Of a DNA stretch of 64,000 nt, positions 17,969 through 29,619 are shown in pieces. Position 1 is the first letter of the stretch, and each line of letters begins with the position of its first letter. Position numbers and translations under genes: made by a program. Origin of the DNA: Comamonadaceae bacterium. Lineage in GTDB: Bacteria > Pseudomonadota > Gammaproteobacteria > Burkholderiales > Burkholderiaceae_C. The notes under the pieces were generated by a model. That model was not told the origin of the DNA. It made no database searches and was given only the letters and a program-made list of their open reading frames with translations. The stretch lies in assembly GCA_947454955.1 (NCBI GenBank), contig CANGLW010000001.1, positions 62,001 to 126,000 of the forward strand, written 5' to 3'.

Positions 17969-20011
17969 TTATTTGCCGAGCCAACCTGACAGCATCGGCC
18001 AGGTGACGAAATACGACATCAGCACAAACACGCCGATGATCATGGCCAAGGCGTAGTGGTAGAGGTAACCGGACTGCACCCAACGGATGACGCCCGAGGC
18101 CCAGCCGACCAACTTCCAACTGCCATTGACCAGGCCGCCATCGATGATGGCTTGATCGCCGCCCTTCCACAGGCCCATGCCAAGAGCGCGAGCGCCACGG
18201 GCCAAGATGTTCTCGTTGATCCAGTCGAGGTAGTACTTGTTTTCCAACAAGGTGTAGATGGGCATGACACGCGCTTTAATGCCAGCGGGCAGCGCGGGGT
18301 TGACCATGTACATGTAATACGAAGTCACCACACCGGCCAAAGCCAGCCAGAACGGTGCGGTGCTCACCGCGTGCAGGGCCATGGCCAGGGGGCCGTGGAA
18401 GGCTGCTGCGAGTTGGCTCATGGCTTCGTGTTTTTCATCGTTCACGAAAATCGCATCGGCGAAGAACTCACCAAACAGCATGGGCTGGATGGTCATGAAA
18501 CCGATCACCACCGAAGGAATGGCCAGCAGCACCAGCGGCACAGTGACCACCCAGGGTGACTCATGCGGCTCGTGGTGGTCGTCATGGCCGTGGCCATGGT
18601 CGTCGTGGTGGGCATCGGGGTTTTGGTCGTAACGCTCTTTGCCGTGGAAGACCAGAAAGTACATGCGGAACGAGTAAAACGCGGTGACGAACACACCAGC
18701 AAGCACTGCAAAGTTGGCAAAGCCCGCACCTGCCAAGTGGCTCTCATGCACCGCTTCGATGATGCTGTCTTTGGAATAGAAACCCGAGAACAGCGGCGTC
18801 CCAATCAGGGCCAAGGAACCCAAGAGCGAGGTGATCCAGGTGATGGGCATGTACTTGCGCACGCCACCCATCCAACGGATGTCTTGGTTGTGGTGCATGC
18901 CCATGATGACCGAGCCTGCGCCGAGGAACAACAAGGCCTTGAAGAAGGCGTGGGTCATGAGGTGGAACACCGCCACCGAGTAAGCCGATGCGCCCAAGGC
19001 CACGGTCATGTAACCCAGTTGCGAGAGCGTGGAGTACGCAACCACCCGCTTGATGTCGTTTTGGATGATGCCCAAAAAGCCCATGAACAGCGCAGTGATG
19101 GCACCGATCACCAAGATGAAGTTCAAGGCGGTTTCCGACAACTCATAAAGTGGCGACATGCGCGCCACCATGAAGATGCCAGCAGTCACCATGGTGGCCG
19201 CGTGGATCAGGGCAGAAATCGGTGTGGGGCCTTCCATCGAGTCCGGCAGCCACACATGCAGCGGGAACTGAGCCGACTTGCCCATGGCGCCGATGAACAG
19301 GCAAATGCAAATCACGGTGACCAGCATCCACTCGGTGCCGGGGAAGCTGAGCTTGGCCAACTCACCGGCCTTCTCAAACGCTTCGGCATAGTTGAGGGTG
19401 CCGGCATACGCGGCGATCAGGCCGATGCCCAAGATGAAACCAAAGTCACCCACACGGTTGACCAAGAAAGCCTTCATGTTGGCAAAAATCGCGCTGGGTT
19501 TGTTGAACCAAAAACCAATCAACAAATACGACACCAGACCCACAGCCTCCCAACCAAAGAAGAGCTGGAGCATGTTGTTGCTCATCACCAGCATCAGCAT
19601 CGAGAAGGTGAACAAGGAGATGTAGGCGAAGAAGCGGTTGTAGCCCTCGTCCTCTTCCATGTAGCCAATGGTGTAGATGTGCACCATGAGGGACACAAAC
19701 GTCACCACGCACATCATCATCGCGGTCAGGCCATCCACCAGAAAGCCGACCTCCATCTTCAAGTCACCCACCACCATCCAGGTGTAGAGTGTTTCGTTGA
19801 AGCGCGCGCCATCCATGGCCACGCTCTTGAGCGTGATGGCCGACAGAATGAAAGCCACCAACACACCCAGAATGGTCAGGGTGTGGGCCAAACGTCGGCC
19901 GATCCAGTTGCCGCCGAATTGGGTGCCAAAAATACCGGCCAGCACAGCGCCGGCCAAAGGTGCCATAGGCACCGCCAACAAGGTTGAAGCGTTCAAGGTT
20001 TGCGACATCAT
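17969..20011 (-). CDS. nuoL: NADH-quinone oxidoreductase subunit L
   Basis: A 680-residue subunit (ND5 homologue), the distal proton channel with the long lateral helix at its C terminus. GKSAQFPLHVWLPDSMEGPTP and HAATMVTAGIFMVAR are diagnostic. A His/Asp-rich hydrophilic loop (coding bases about 18556-18625, near residues 462-484) holds roughly ten histidines. The nuoK stop overlaps the first ATG at 20011; a second in-frame ATG follows at 20008, so the exact start may differ by one codon. Confidence 0.97.
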   Translation of the reverse strand: MMSQTLNASTLLAVPMAPLAGAVLAGIFGTQFGGNWIGRRLAHTLTILGVLVAFILSAITLKSVAMDGARFNETLYTWMVVGDLKMEVGFLVDGLTAMMMCVVTFVSLMVHIYTIGYMEEDEGYNRFFAYISLFTFSMLMLVMSNNMLQLFFGWEAVGLVSYLLIGFWFNKPSAIFANMKAFLVNRVGDFGFILGIGLIAAYAGTLNYAEAFEKAGELAKLSFPGTEWMLVTVICICLFIGAMGKSAQFPLHVWLPDSMEGPTPISALIHAATMVTAGIFMVARMSPLYELSETALNFILVIGAITALFMGFLGIIQNDIKRVVAYSTLSQLGYMTVALGASAYSVAVFHLMTHAFFKALLFLGAGSVIMGMHHNQDIRWMGGVRKYMPITWITSLLGSLALIGTPLFSGFYSKDSIIEAVHESHLAGAGFANFAVLAGVFVTAFYSFRMYFLVFHGKERYDQNPDAHHDDHGHGHDDHHEPHESPWVVTVPLVLLAIPSVVIGFMTIQPMLFGEFFADAIFVNDEKHEAMSQLAAAFHGPLAMALHAVSTAPFWLALAGVVTSYYMYMVNPALPAGIKARVMPIYTLLENKYYLDWINENILARGARALGMGLWKGGDQAIIDGGLVNGSWKLVGWASGVIRWVQSGYLYHYALAMIIGVFVLMSYFVTWPMLSGWLGK

Positions 20012-20322
20012 TAACCCTTGAGCGTGTTGAGTTCGTCCACGTTGATGCTGGACTTGTTACGGAAGAGCAGCACCAGGATGGCCAGGCCAATCGCTGATTC
20101 GGCCGCAGCCACGGTCAAAATGAAGAACACAAACACCTGGCCATGCATGTCGCCCAAGTAGTGCGAGAAGGCCACAAAGTTCATGTTCACCGCCAGGAGC
20201 ATGAGCTCAATGGCCATGAGCAAAACGATGAGGTTTTTGCGGTTCATGAAAATACCCACCACGGCCAGCGCGAACAGCATCGCGCCCAGGGTAAGGAAGT
20301 GTCCAAGGGTCAGGGAAATCAT
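20011..20322 (-). CDS. nuoK: NADH-quinone oxidoreductase subunit K
   Basis: A 103-residue, three-helix subunit (ND4L homologue). The membrane glutamates lie in [14 protein letters not shown] and [11 protein letters not shown], as expected for the proton path. It overlaps nuoJ by ATGA at 20319-20322 and touches nuoL at 20011, so the three are translationally coupled. Confidence 0.97.
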   Translation of the reverse strand: MISLTLGHFLTLGAMLFALAVVGIFMNRKNLIVLLMAIELMLLAVNMNFVAFSHYLGDMHGQVFVFFILTVAAAESAIGLAILVLLFRNKSSINVDELNTLKG

Positions 20323-20960
20323 GCGGCCTCCTCAGGCTTGACCACGGGGGCAATTTGGGTGGCGGGCACTTTGACCACCGTGAGGCGGTCTGCAGCGCGC
20401 ACACGCACCTGCTCAGATGGGTTGATGGCTTTGCTGTCTTTGCGCGCACGCAAGGTCAAGGCAATCGCGGCAATCATGGCGACCAACAAAATCACAGCAG
20501 CCACTTGCACCGGGTAGATGTACTGGGTGTAGAGCAGTTTGCCCAACTCTTTGCTGTTGGAGATCTCCACCATGGCTTGGCCAACCACTTGCGCGGGCTT
20601 GGGGCCTTCGCTGATGCGAAAACCTGAGAGCAAGACGGCCGCCATCTCAAGCACCACCACCGCGCCCAAGGTGGCGGCCAGTGGGAAATGCTTCCAAAAA
20701 CTCTTGCGCATGCTGTCGATGTTGATATCGAGCATCATCACCACGAACAAGAACAACACCATCACCGCGCCCAGGTACACCAGCACCAGGGTGATGGCCA
20801 AGAACTCGGCTTTGAGGATGAGCCAAATCGCTGAGGCTTGCGAGAAAGTCAGCATGAGGTAGAGCACCGCATGCACAGGGTTGCGCGCGGTGATCACCCG
20901 GAAGGCTGCGAACAGCAGCACCACCGAGAACAAGTAGAAGAAACCGGTCTTGACGTCCAT
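20319..20960 (-). CDS. nuoJ: NADH-quinone oxidoreductase subunit J
   Basis: A 213-residue subunit (ND6 homologue) with five membrane helices and a hydrophilic, Val/Lys-rich C-terminal tail of about 45 residues. [20 protein letters not shown] and the central [18 protein letters not shown] are characteristic; the Gly in the latter helix forms the known pi-bulge region. It lies 29 bases after nuoI and overlaps nuoK. Confidence 0.96.
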   Translation of the reverse strand: MDVKTGFFYLFSVVLLFAAFRVITARNPVHAVLYLMLTFSQASAIWLILKAEFLAITLVLVYLGAVMVLFLFVVMMLDINIDSMRKSFWKHFPLAATLGAVVVLEMAAVLLSGFRISEGPKPAQVVGQAMVEISNSKELGKLLYTQYIYPVQVAAVILLVAMIAAIALTLRARKDSKAINPSEQVRVRAADRLTVVKVPATQIAPVVKPEEAA

Positions 20961-20989
20961 GTCAGCTCTTTTCTTTGTTTGAGGCCGTC

Positions 20990-21496
20990 TTAGCGGTACT
21001 TGGCGTCTGCCGCTTTGTTGGCGGCAATCTCAGGTTCGTAACGGTCACCCACGGCCAAGAGCATCTCTTTGGTGAAGTACAGGTCACCGCGCTTCTCACC
21101 GTGGTACTCAAAAATATGGGTCTCGACAATCGAGTCCACCGGGCAGCTCTCTTCGCAAAAACCGCAGAAGATGCACTTGGTCAAATCGATGTCGTAACGG
21201 GTGGTGCGACGTGAACCATCGGTACGCACATCTGACTCGATGGTGATGGCCATGGCCGGGCACACCGCTTCGCACAGTTTGCAAGCGATGCAACGCTCTT
21301 CGCCGTTTTCATAGCGGCGCAGTGCGTGCAGGCCACGGAAACGCGGCGACAGAGGTGTTTTTTCTTCGGGGAACTGAACGGTGACTTTGCGTTTGAACGC
21401 GTAGCGGCCGGTCAGCGCCATGCCCTTGAACAACTCCACCAGCATGAAGCTTTTGATGAAGTCTTTGAAGGAAAAGTTGGAAGCAATTGCTGTCAT
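20990..21496 (-). CDS. nuoI: NADH-quinone oxidoreductase subunit I (two [4Fe-4S] clusters)
   Basis: A 168-residue subunit (TYKY homologue) carrying clusters N6a and N6b. Both eight-iron ferredoxin motifs are complete: [16 protein letters not shown] and [16 protein letters not shown]. It connects the peripheral-arm chain to NuoB. It sits 12 bases after nuoH. Confidence 0.97.
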   Translation of the reverse strand: MTAIASNFSFKDFIKSFMLVELFKGMALTGRYAFKRKVTVQFPEEKTPLSPRFRGLHALRRYENGEERCIACKLCEAVCPAMAITIESDVRTDGSRRTTRYDIDLTKCIFCGFCEESCPVDSIVETHIFEYHGEKRGDLYFTKEMLLAVGDRYEPEIAANKAADAKYR

Positions 21497-21508
21497 GGTG
21501 TGACCCGA

Positions 21509-22591
21509 TCAGTTCCAGATGTTCCAAGGGGTGTGCAACCACACGCCCACGATCAACAGCCACACCAGGGTGACTGGGATGAAAATCTTCCAACCCAGAC
21601 GCATGATCTGGTCATAGCGGAAGCGCGGGAAGGTGGCGCGAATCCAGATGAACATGGACACCACCAGGAAAGTTTTCAGGCCCAGCCAAATCCAACCGGG
21701 AATGGCGTTGAACAGCGCGCTGTCGATGGGCGACAACCAGCCACCCAAGAACATCAGCACCGCCAAGATGGACACCAGCCACATGCTGGCGTACTCGGCC
21801 AGGAAGAAGATGGCAAAGCCCATGCCCGAGTACTCGACCATGTGACCGGCCACGATCTCGGCCTCGCCTTCGACCACGTCAAAGGGGTGACGGTTGGTCT
21901 CGGCCACGCCTGAGATCAAGTAGACCAAGAAGATCGGCAACAAAGGCAACCAGTTCCAGGACAGGAAGTTCAAGCCCATGTGGCTGAAGTAACCTTTTTC
22001 TTGACCCATCACGATGTCGGTCAAGTTCATGCTGCCCGAGACCATCAAGACCACCAAGAAGCAAAAGCCCATGGCGATCTCGTAGCTCACCATTTGCGCC
22101 GAGGCACGCAAGGCACCCAGGAACGCGTACTTGGAGTTCGACGCCCAGCCCGCGATGATCACACCGTAGACCTCGATCGAGGTGATGGCCATGATCAACA
22201 ACAAGCCGGCGTTCACATTGGTCAGCGCCACATCAGGCCCGAAGGGAATCGCCACCCAAGCCGCCAGCGCAGGCATGATGGCCATGATGGGACCAAGACG
22301 GAACAATCCATGGCTGGCCGCGCTGGGGCGAATCAGCTCTTTGGTGAGCAGCTTCAAGGCGTCGGCAATCGGCTGCAACAAGCCCATGGGGCCCACGCGG
22401 TTAGGGCCGTGGCGCACTTGCATGAAGCCCAACAACTTACGTTCCCACAGGGTGAGGTAAGCCACTGCGCCCATCAGCGGTGCGAGCACCGCCACGATTT
22501 TGATGAGGATCCAAAGCACCGGCCACACCAGAGTGGCCCACCAGGCATCGGCGACCAGGTTCAAGCCGCCGTTGTAGAGCGCGTCAATCAT
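21509..22591 (-). CDS. nuoH: NADH-quinone oxidoreductase subunit H
   Basis: A 360-residue subunit (ND1 homologue) that forms the quinone chamber entrance. [20 protein letters not shown] and the loop [18 protein letters not shown] contain the conserved charged residues. The ATG at 22591 overlaps the nuoG stop by four bases. Confidence 0.97.
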   Translation of the reverse strand: MIDALYNGGLNLVADAWWATLVWPVLWILIKIVAVLAPLMGAVAYLTLWERKLLGFMQVRHGPNRVGPMGLLQPIADALKLLTKELIRPSAASHGLFRLGPIMAIMPALAAWVAIPFGPDVALTNVNAGLLLIMAITSIEVYGVIIAGWASNSKYAFLGALRASAQMVSYEIAMGFCFLVVLMVSGSMNLTDIVMGQEKGYFSHMGLNFLSWNWLPLLPIFLVYLISGVAETNRHPFDVVEGEAEIVAGHMVEYSGMGFAIFFLAEYASMWLVSILAVLMFLGGWLSPIDSALFNAIPGWIWLGLKTFLVVSMFIWIRATFPRFRYDQIMRLGWKIFIPVTLVWLLIVGVWLHTPWNIWN

Positions 22592-24699
22592 GCCGACACC
22601 TCCTGCGCACGGGCATCTGCGGTGAGTTGCAGGCTGCTGGCGCGGCGCACCAAGCCATCGAGTTGGTAGATCGATGCGGTGGCCGGTGTACCCGCGCTGC
22701 GCGACACATCCACCTTGGCTTGGGTTTGGTTGCTCAAGTTCAGGGGTAAAGCTTGAGCAGCTTTGAGCACGTCTTGCGAGGTTTCAAAGTCAAAGCCTGA
22801 AACACCCAACAAGTTGGCCAAGACGCGCAACACCTTCCAGGCCGGACGGGCTTCGCCTTGGGGCTTGACCACGGCGTGGAAGCTTTGTGCCAAACCTTCG
22901 GCGTTCACAAAGGTGCCCGAGGTTTCGGTGAACGGTGCGATGGGCAAGAGCACATCGCTGCAGGCCAAGTTGGTTTTGAAGGGACTCAAAGTCACCACCA
23001 TCTCAGCACCTGCCAGGGCTTGTTCGGCGCCGGCGTTGGCCGAGTCCAAAGCCGGCTCGGTGTTGAGCAGGAACACAGCTTTCAAACCACCGGCCAGCAT
23101 TTGCGCAGCGTTCAAACCCGCGGCTTGCGGCTGGGCTTGCACCCACTGCGCGCCCACGGTGTTGGCCGCTTCGGTCAAGTAACCCACGCTGGCGCCGGTT
23201 TGTTCAGCAATCCAATTCGCCAGAGCCAGGAGGCTGCCGGCCTGGGCATGGTGCGCAGCGGCATTGCCCAGCAAGATGGCTTTGCGCTCACCGCTGAGCA
23301 GCGACTTGGCCATGGCAGCGGCTTGGGCGTTCACACCGGCAGCCGGTGCTGGTGCACTCATGCCTTTTTGTTCGGCAATGGCCGCAGCCACATCGGCCAG
23401 GGCTTGCGCCCAATCGCCTGCAGCGCACAAGCTGCTGGAGGCGATGTTCATGGCCCAGGCGCTGTCGTTGGCCAATTCATGGGCTGAGGCAATCACGCTC
23501 ACTTGCGCGCCACGACGCACCGCTTGGCGGATGCGTTGTGCAAACAGGGGGTGGTCTTTGCGCAGGTTGCTGCCCACCACCAACACGCGCTGCAGCGCGC
23601 TCAACGACGCGATAGACGTGCCCAACCAACGCACACCGACCGCAGGTGCGAACTCGGCGTTGCGCTGACGGTGGTCGATGTTGTCGCTGCCCAAGCCGCG
23701 CATCAATTGCGCTGACAGGTACAGCTCTTCCAGGGTGCTGTGGGGGCTGACCAAAGCGCCGATGGATGCCGCGCCATGGTTGTGCTTGATTTGCTTCACA
23801 CCATTGGCAACGTATTCCAACGCGGTTTGCCAGTCGACCGTCTGCCACTCGTTGCCCTGCTTGATCATGGGCTGAGTCAGGCGCTCGCTGCTGCTCAAAG
23901 CTTCGTAGGAGAAACGGTCACGGTCCGCAATCCAGCATTCGTTGACCGCTTCATTTTCCAGGGGCACCACGCGCATGACATGGTTGTTCTTGACCTGCAC
24001 CACCAGGTTGGCGCCGGTGCTGTCGTGCGGGCTCACCGATTTGCGGCGGCTGAGTTCCCAGGTGCGGGCGCTGTAACGGAAAGGCTTACTGGTCAAGGCA
24101 CCCACAGGGCAAATGTCGATCATGTTGCCCGACAACTCCGAGTCCACCGAGTGGCCCACAAAGGTTTCGATTTCCGAGTGCTCGCCGCGGTGCGACATGC
24201 CCAGCTCCATCACGCCGGCCACTTCCTGGCCAAAACGCACGCAACGGGTGCAGTGGATGCAGCGGCTCATCTCTTCCATCGAGATCAGCGGCCCCACGTC
24301 TTTGTGGAACACCACGCGTTTTTCTTCCTCGTAACGCGAAGAAGAACCCCCATAGCCCACCGCCAAGTCTTGCAACTGGCACTCACCGCCCTGGTCGCAA
24401 ATCGGGCAATCCAGCGGGTGGTTGATGAGCAGGAATTCCATGACCGACTTCTGGGCCTTGATGGCCTTGTCGCTCTTGGTGCGCACGATCATGCCTTGCG
24501 TCACCGGGGTGGCGCAGGCGGGCATGGGCTTGGGTGCTTTTTCCACATCCACCAAGCACATGCGGCAGTTGGCCGCGATGCTGAGTTTCTTGTGATAGCA
24601 GAAGTGCGGAATGTAGGTGCCGGCTTTCTCGGCCGCATGCATGACCATGCTGCCTTCAGCGATCTCCACCTTCTTGCCGTCGAGTTCGATTTCAACCAT
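22588..24699 (-). CDS. nuoG: NADH-quinone oxidoreductase subunit G
   Basis: A 703-residue subunit (75-kDa homologue), similar in length to other betaproteobacterial NuoG and shorter than the E. coli form. The N-terminal [2Fe-2S] Cys residues are in [16 protein letters not shown], followed by the His-ligated cluster (DHPLDC-type segment [14 protein letters not shown]) and [11 protein letters not shown]. The rest is a molybdopterin-oxidoreductase-like domain without catalytic role. It starts three bases after nuoF. Confidence 0.96.
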   Translation of the reverse strand: MVEIELDGKKVEIAEGSMVMHAAEKAGTYIPHFCYHKKLSIAANCRMCLVDVEKAPKPMPACATPVTQGMIVRTKSDKAIKAQKSVMEFLLINHPLDCPICDQGGECQLQDLAVGYGGSSSRYEEEKRVVFHKDVGPLISMEEMSRCIHCTRCVRFGQEVAGVMELGMSHRGEHSEIETFVGHSVDSELSGNMIDICPVGALTSKPFRYSARTWELSRRKSVSPHDSTGANLVVQVKNNHVMRVVPLENEAVNECWIADRDRFSYEALSSSERLTQPMIKQGNEWQTVDWQTALEYVANGVKQIKHNHGAASIGALVSPHSTLEELYLSAQLMRGLGSDNIDHRQRNAEFAPAVGVRWLGTSIASLSALQRVLVVGSNLRKDHPLFAQRIRQAVRRGAQVSVIASAHELANDSAWAMNIASSSLCAAGDWAQALADVAAAIAEQKGMSAPAPAAGVNAQAAAMAKSLLSGERKAILLGNAAAHHAQAGSLLALANWIAEQTGASVGYLTEAANTVGAQWVQAQPQAAGLNAAQMLAGGLKAVFLLNTEPALDSANAGAEQALAGAEMVVTLSPFKTNLACSDVLLPIAPFTETSGTFVNAEGLAQSFHAVVKPQGEARPAWKVLRVLANLLGVSGFDFETSQDVLKAAQALPLNLSNQTQAKVDVSRSAGTPATASIYQLDGLVRRASSLQLTADARAQEVSA

Positions 24700-24702
24700 A
24701 TC

Positions 24703-26079
24703 TCAAACCTCTGCACCGACCATGCAGGTCTTGTGCTCAACGTGGTGGACGAATTCGTGTCGGTAATGCTTGATCATGGCGCGCACCGGCATGGCCGCTG
24801 CATCACCCAAAGCGCAAATCGTGCGACCCTGGATGTTCTCGGCCACGTTGTCGAGCAAATCCATATCTTCAGGACGGCCATGGCCGGTTTCAATGCGGTC
24901 CACCACACGCGAGAGCCAGCCCGTGCCTTCGCGGCAAGGCGTGCACTGCCCGCAGGATTCGTGCATGTAGAAGTAGCTCAAACGTTGCAAGGCTTTGACC
25001 ATGCAACGTGTCTCGTCCATCACGATCACCGCACCTGAACCCAACATCGAGCCAGCTTTGGCGATCGAGTCGTAGTCCATGGTGCAGTTCATCATGATGT
25101 CCGCGGGCAACACCGGTGACGATGAGCCGCCAGGGATGACCGCTTTCAAGGCACGACCACCGCGCACACCACCAGCCAACTCCAGCAATTTGGAGAACGG
25201 GGTGCCCATGGGAATTTCGTAGTTGCCGGGGCGCTCCACATCACCGCTGACCGAGAAGATCTTGGTGCCGCCGTTGTTGGGCTTGCCGCATTCCAGGTAA
25301 GCCTGACCACCGTTGCGGATGATCCAAGGCACGGCCGCGAAGGTCTCGGTGTTGTTGATCGTGGTGGGCTTGCCGTACAAACCGAAGCTGGCGGGGAACG
25401 GCGGCTTGAAACGGGGCTGGCCTTTTTTGCCTTCGAGCGACTCGAGCAAGGCAGTTTCTTCACCGCAGATGTAAGCACCAAAACCGTGGGCGGCATGCAG
25501 CTGGAAATTGAAGCTGCTGCCCATGATGTTGTTGCCCAAGAAGCCTGCAGCGCGGGCTTCTTCCAGGGCTTCTTCGAAGCGCTCGTAGCTCTTGAAAATT
25601 TCGCCGTGGATGTAGTTGTAACCCACCGAAATGCCCATGGCATAGGCGGCAATGGCCATGCCTTCGATCACGATGTGCGGGTTGAACTGCAGGATGTCGC
25701 GGTCTTTGCATGTACCGGGCTCACCCTCATCCGAGTTGCACACCAAATATTTCTGGCCAGGGAACTGGCGCGGCATGAAGCTCCACTTCAAGCCGGTGGG
25801 AAAGCCCGCACCACCACGACCACGCAAGCCCGACTCTTTGACGGTGGCGATCACCTGGTCTTGGGTCATGCCGGCCACGCCGGTCTCGGGGTTGGGGGCT
25901 GCGCCGTCTTGACCCAAAATTTTGCGCAAGGCCTGGTAGCCACCGCGGGCCACGTAGTCGGCCAAGCGCCAGTTGCTGCCGTTCAAGCCCGCGTAAATCT
26001 GGGGGTTGATGTGGCGATCATGAAAGCAGCTTTCGGTGCCGCTGGCCTGGAATTGTTCGAGCACTTGAGCAACAGACAT
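24703..26079 (-). CDS. nuoF: NADH-quinone oxidoreductase subunit F
   Basis: A 458-residue NADH- and FMN-binding subunit, the entry point for electrons. [15 protein letters not shown] binds [22 protein letters not shown] is the second FMN segment, and [12 protein letters not shown] provides Cys ligands of cluster N3. I start at the ATG at 26079, which overlaps the nuoE stop; the open frame upstream to 26142 belongs to read-through of nuoE. Confidence 0.97.
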   Translation of the reverse strand: MSVAQVLEQFQASGTESCFHDRHINPQIYAGLNGSNWRLADYVARGGYQALRKILGQDGAAPNPETGVAGMTQDQVIATVKESGLRGRGGAGFPTGLKWSFMPRQFPGQKYLVCNSDEGEPGTCKDRDILQFNPHIVIEGMAIAAYAMGISVGYNYIHGEIFKSYERFEEALEEARAAGFLGNNIMGSSFNFQLHAAHGFGAYICGEETALLESLEGKKGQPRFKPPFPASFGLYGKPTTINNTETFAAVPWIIRNGGQAYLECGKPNNGGTKIFSVSGDVERPGNYEIPMGTPFSKLLELAGGVRGGRALKAVIPGGSSSPVLPADIMMNCTMDYDSIAKAGSMLGSGAVIVMDETRCMVKALQRLSYFYMHESCGQCTPCREGTGWLSRVVDRIETGHGRPEDMDLLDNVAENIQGRTICALGDAAAMPVRAMIKHYRHEFVHHVEHKTCMVGAEV

Positions 26080-26588
26080 CACTGTGCTCCCTTCAGGCCG
26101 GCAATGAGTTGGTCCAAGCGCTCGTTGCTCATGAAGCTGCACATGGTGCGGTCGTTGACCAGCATCACGGGCGAGTCAGCGCAAGCACCCAGACACTCAC
26201 TTTGTTGTAGCGTGAAAAGCCCGTCAGCCGTGGTCTGGCCCATGCTGATGCCTAATTTCTCTTCCAGGTGCTTCAAGGCCTTGCTGCCATCGCGCAATTG
26301 GCAAGGCAGGTTGGTGCACACATTGAGCTTGTACTTGCCCACCGGGCGCTGGTTGTACATGTTGTAGAAGGTGGTGACCTCGTGCACCGCCATCACCGGC
26401 ATGCCCAGGTGCGCGGCAATTTGGGCTTCGCTGTCGGTGCTCACATGGCCCTGCTCTTGCTGCACGATGGCCAGGCAGGCCATCACCGCAGACTGCTTTT
26501 GGTCCGCCGGGTACTTGGCCACTTCGCGGTCAAACCGCGCCAGGGTCGCGGCCGACAAGGGTGTCGAACTGCTGTTGAGGGCGCTCAT
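26079..26588 (-). CDS. nuoE: NADH-quinone oxidoreductase subunit E
   Basis: A 169-residue thioredoxin-like [2Fe-2S] subunit (24-kDa homologue). The cluster ligands are in [11 protein letters not shown] and [12 protein letters not shown]. It overlaps nuoD by ATGA at 26585-26588 and nuoF by ATGA, so D, E and F are coupled. Confidence 0.96.
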   Translation of the reverse strand: MSALNSSSTPLSAATLARFDREVAKYPADQKQSAVMACLAIVQQEQGHVSTDSEAQIAAHLGMPVMAVHEVTTFYNMYNQRPVGKYKLNVCTNLPCQLRDGSKALKHLEEKLGISMGQTTADGLFTLQQSECLGACADSPVMLVNDRTMCSFMSNERLDQLIAGLKGAQ

Positions 26589-27838
26589 CGGTCAATTTCT
26601 CCAAACACGATATCCAGGGTGCCGATGATGGCCACCGCATCGGCCAGCATGTGGCCTTTGGCCATCTCGTTCAAAGCCGAGAGGTGCACAAAACCAGGGG
26701 CACGGATCTTCAGGCGGTAAGGCTTGTTGGCACCATCGCTCACCATGTAAATGCCGAACTCACCTTTGGGGTGTTCCACCGCGGCATAGGCTTCGCCAGC
26801 AGGCACACGGAAACCTTCGGTGAAGAGCTTGAAGTGGTGGATCAGCTCTTCCATGTTGGACTTCATGGCCTCGCGCGCAGGCGGTGCCACTTTGTGGTTG
26901 TCGGTGATGACCGGGCCCGGGTTGGCACGCAACCAGTCCACGCACTGCTTGATGATGCGGTTCGATTCGCGCATCTCTTGCACTCTCACCAGGTAACGGT
27001 CGTAGCTGTCACCGGTTTTACCCAGGGGAATGTCAAAATCCACCAGGCCGTAAGCGTCGTAGGGCTGCTTTTTACGCAGGTCCCAGGCAATGCCCGAGCC
27101 ACGCAGCATCGGGCCCGTCATGCCCAAGTTCAGGGCGCGCTCAGGCGTGACCACACCAATGCCCACCGTGCGTTGTTTCCAAATGCGGTTGTCTGTGAGC
27201 AGGGTTTCGTACTCGTCCACGCACTTGGGGAAACGCTGGGTGAAGTCGTCGATGAAGTCCAGCAAGGAGCCTTGGCGGTTGGCGTTCAAACCGGCGATGG
27301 CTTGTGCATTGCGGATCTTGTTGGCCTTGTACTGCGGCATGCTGTCGGGCAGGTCGCGGTACACACCACCGGGGCGGAAGTAAGCCGCGTGCATGCGCGC
27401 GCCAGACACGGCTTCATACATGTCAAACAGGTCTTCACGCTCGCGGAAGGTATAGATCAGGATGGTGGAGCTGCCGCAGTCGTTGCCGTGCGAGCCCAGC
27501 CACATCAAGTGGTTGAGCAAGCGGGTGATCTCACCGAACATGGTGCGGATGTACTTGGCGCGCAGGGGCACTTCCAGGCCCAGCATCTTCTCGATGGCCA
27601 GGCAGTACGCCTGCTCGTTGCACATCATCGAGACATAGTCCAGACGGTCCATGTAGGGCAAAGACTGGATGTAAGTTTTGCTCTCGGCCAACTTCTCGGT
27701 GGCACGGTGCAACAAGCCGATGTGTGGGTCAGCGCGTTGAACCACCTCGCCGTCGAGCTCAAGCACCAGACGCAGCACGCCGTGGGCAGCCGGGTGCTGG
27801 GGACCGAAGTTCAGGGTGTAGTTTTTAATCTCAGCCAT
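26585..27838 (-). CDS. nuoD: NADH-quinone oxidoreductase subunit D
   Basis: A 417-residue subunit (49-kDa homologue) that forms the quinone site with NuoB. The N terminus ([22 protein letters not shown]) carries the conserved His residues at the quinone head. NuoD is a separate gene here, unlike the fused nuoCD of E. coli. It lies 22 bases after nuoC. Confidence 0.97.
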   Translation of the reverse strand: MAEIKNYTLNFGPQHPAAHGVLRLVLELDGEVVQRADPHIGLLHRATEKLAESKTYIQSLPYMDRLDYVSMMCNEQAYCLAIEKMLGLEVPLRAKYIRTMFGEITRLLNHLMWLGSHGNDCGSSTILIYTFREREDLFDMYEAVSGARMHAAYFRPGGVYRDLPDSMPQYKANKIRNAQAIAGLNANRQGSLLDFIDDFTQRFPKCVDEYETLLTDNRIWKQRTVGIGVVTPERALNLGMTGPMLRGSGIAWDLRKKQPYDAYGLVDFDIPLGKTGDSYDRYLVRVQEMRESNRIIKQCVDWLRANPGPVITDNHKVAPPAREAMKSNMEELIHHFKLFTEGFRVPAGEAYAAVEHPKGEFGIYMVSDGANKPYRLKIRAPGFVHLSALNEMAKGHMLADAVAIIGTLDIVFGEIDR

Positions 27839-27860
27839 AGGTGTCTACCAAGTCAAAGAC

Positions 27861-28469
27861 TCAGTTCAGGCCTCCGTAGTTGTCTTCACGGATGATGCGC
27901 GGGGTGATGTCACGCGGCTCGATGGTGACGGGCTGGTAGATCACACGCTTTTGTTCGGCGTCGTAACGCATTTCCACATGACCACTCAAGGGGAAGTCTT
28001 TGCGGAAGGGGTGACCGATGAAACCGTAGTCGGTCAAGATGCGGCGCAGGTCATCGTGACCTTCAAAAATGATGCCGTACAGGTCAAAGGCTTCGCGCTC
28101 GAACCAGTTGGCCGAGGCCCACAGGTTGCTCAAAGAATCGAGCACCGGGAAATCGTCGTCTGCCGCAAACACTTTCAAGCGCACACGCTGGTTCAAAGCG
28201 ACCGATTGCAGGTGCACCACGGCGGAAAAGCGCAGGCCTTCCCACACGCTGTCGCCGTAAGTGGAATAGTCCAAGCCGCACAGGTCGATGAGTTGCTCGA
28301 ACTGGCAAGCGGGATGGGTTTGGAGGGCTTGCGCAGCCGCCAGGTAGTTGGCGGCAGACACCTCCACGGTGACCTCGTCCAAACGGGTGTGCAGGGCTTT
28401 GATCTTGTCGCCCAAGGCAGCGGTCACAGCCGCTTCAATCTCAGCGCAGGTGGCAGCAAAAACAGTCAT
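27861..28469 (-). CDS. nuoC: NADH-quinone oxidoreductase subunit C
   Basis: A 202-residue subunit (30-kDa homologue). The signature [21 protein letters not shown] and [19 protein letters not shown] are present near the C-terminal half. I choose the ATG at 28469 (MTVFAATC) over the longer frame to 28499 because it matches the usual beginning and has the normal length. Confidence 0.95.
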   Translation of the reverse strand: MTVFAATCAEIEAAVTAALGDKIKALHTRLDEVTVEVSAANYLAAAQALQTHPACQFEQLIDLCGLDYSTYGDSVWEGLRFSAVVHLQSVALNQRVRLKVFAADDDFPVLDSLSNLWASANWFEREAFDLYGIIFEGHDDLRRILTDYGFIGHPFRKDFPLSGHVEMRYDAEQKRVIYQPVTIEPRDITPRIIREDNYGGLN

Positions 28470-28485
28470 GGTCGTGTCCTGGCGC

Positions 28486-28965
28486 TCAAACGCGGGCAAT
28501 GGTTTGTGTGCGGCGGATTTTTTGCTGCAGCTGGATGATGCCGTAGATCAGCGCCTCGGCCGTCGGGGGGCAGCCTGGCACGTACACATCCACCGGCACG
28601 ATGCGGTCGCAACCGCGCACCACCGAGTAGCTGTAGTGGTAGTAACCACCGCCATTGGCGCACGAGCCCATGGAAATCACCCAACGCGGCTCGCTCATTT
28701 GGTCGTAGACCTTGCGCAAAGCCGGGGCCATTTTGTTGCACAAGGTGCCCGCCACAATCATCAGGTCAGACTGACGTGGGCTGGCACGGAACACCTCGGC
28801 ACCGAAGCGGCCGATGTCATAACGTGCCGCGGCGGCATGCATCATCTCTACCGCGCAGCAGGCCAAGCCAAACGTCATCGGCCACAGCGAGCCGGTCTTA
28901 GCCCAGTTCACCACCGAGTCGTAACTCGTGGTGATGAAGCCTTCTTTCATCACGCCTTCAATCAT
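28486..28965 (-). CDS. nuoB: NADH-quinone oxidoreductase subunit B
   Basis: A 159-residue subunit (PSST homologue) holding cluster N2, the last before quinone. Its ligands are the tandem Cys pair in [10 protein letters not shown] and the Cys residues in [11 protein letters not shown] and [11 protein letters not shown]. It starts 41 bases after the nuoA stop and ends 16 bases before nuoC. Confidence 0.97.
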   Translation of the reverse strand: MIEGVMKEGFITTSYDSVVNWAKTGSLWPMTFGLACCAVEMMHAAAARYDIGRFGAEVFRASPRQSDLMIVAGTLCNKMAPALRKVYDQMSEPRWVISMGSCANGGGYYHYSYSVVRGCDRIVPVDVYVPGCPPTAEALIYGIIQLQQKIRRTQTIARV

Positions 28966-29006
28966 TGCAGCGATCCTTCAAAGCTTTAGGCCATGCGCCA
29001 ACGCGC

Positions 29007-29366
29007 TTATTCCCAGTCCAGGGCGCCTTTTTTCCACTCGTACACAAAACCTACCACCAGGATGGTCAGAAACACGACCACCGCCAGAAACCCAGTCAAG
29101 CCCACGTCTTTGAGCGCCACGGCCCAGGGGAACAAAAAGGCGATTTCCAGGTCAAACAAAATGAAGAGGATGGCCACCAGGTAGTAGCGCACATCGAACT
29201 TCATGCGGGCGTCTTCGAAGGCTTCGAAGCCGCATTCATAGGGGGAGTTTTTGGCGTCATCCGGACGGTTAGGACCGAGGATATAGCCGAGAAGCTGGGG
29301 GATGATGCCGATAGCAATACCGACAAGGATGAACAAGAGGACCGGGAGATACTGACCGAGGTTCAT
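29007..29366 (-). CDS. nuoA: NADH-quinone oxidoreductase subunit A
   Basis: A 119-residue, three-helix subunit (ND3 homologue). The loop [21 protein letters not shown]... holds the Cys-Gly-Phe-Glu motif known to move during the active/deactive transition, and the second helix has [13 protein letters not shown]. It is the first gene of the nuo operon, starting only 63 bases after the 3' end of tRNA-Leu. I see no convincing separate promoter in that gap. Confidence 0.96.
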   Translation of the reverse strand: MNLGQYLPVLLFILVGIAIGIIPQLLGYILGPNRPDDAKNSPYECGFEAFEDARMKFDVRYYLVAILFILFDLEIAFLFPWAVALKDVGLTGFLAVVVFLTILVVGFVYEWKKGALDWE

Positions 29367-29429
29367 CTGATTTTCCGACCAACGTGATGCCCATTCACTG
29401 GATGTTTGGGCGGCCTGAAGCTAGTTGTA

Positions 29430-29514
29430 TGGTGCCGTCGGCGAGACTCGAACTCGCACAGCTTTCGCCACTACCCCCTCAAGATAGCGTGTCTACCAAT
29501 TTCACCACGACGGC
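29430..29514 (-). tRNA. tRNA-Leu (anticodon GAG)
   Basis: Read on the minus strand, the 85-base gene starts GCCGTCG and ends CGACGGC followed by an encoded ACCA end, giving a perfect seven-pair acceptor stem. The anticodon stem CTATC/GGTAG encloses the loop TTGAGGG, so the anticodon is GAG (reads CUC and CUU). A long variable arm (TGGC-GAAA-GCTG), typical of class II tRNA-Leu, and a normal T-arm (GTTCGAGTC) are present. It lies between secG and nuoA. Confidence 0.97.
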
Positions 29515-29619
29515 TTGTCTGTCAACTTGGGTTGCATGAGGATAGCTTCCCGGACAGCCTCAGAGTTTACCTTGAAATCACCCCGTTACCGCCCTGAAAA
29601 CGAGGTTTTTTCCGTAGAT

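Noticed and set aside
23740-25038. 432-codon open frame antisense to nuoG/nuoF
   Set aside because: It is a mirror of GC-rich coding sequence on the other strand, His-rich and without family resemblance. Similar long antisense frames at 30858-32705, 18563-19987 and 48084-49613 were rejected for the same reason.
29522-29527. TTGACA on the minus strand as a -35 box for tRNA-Leu
   Set aside because: It lies only eight bases before the tRNA 5' end, so the matching -10 would fall inside the tRNA gene.
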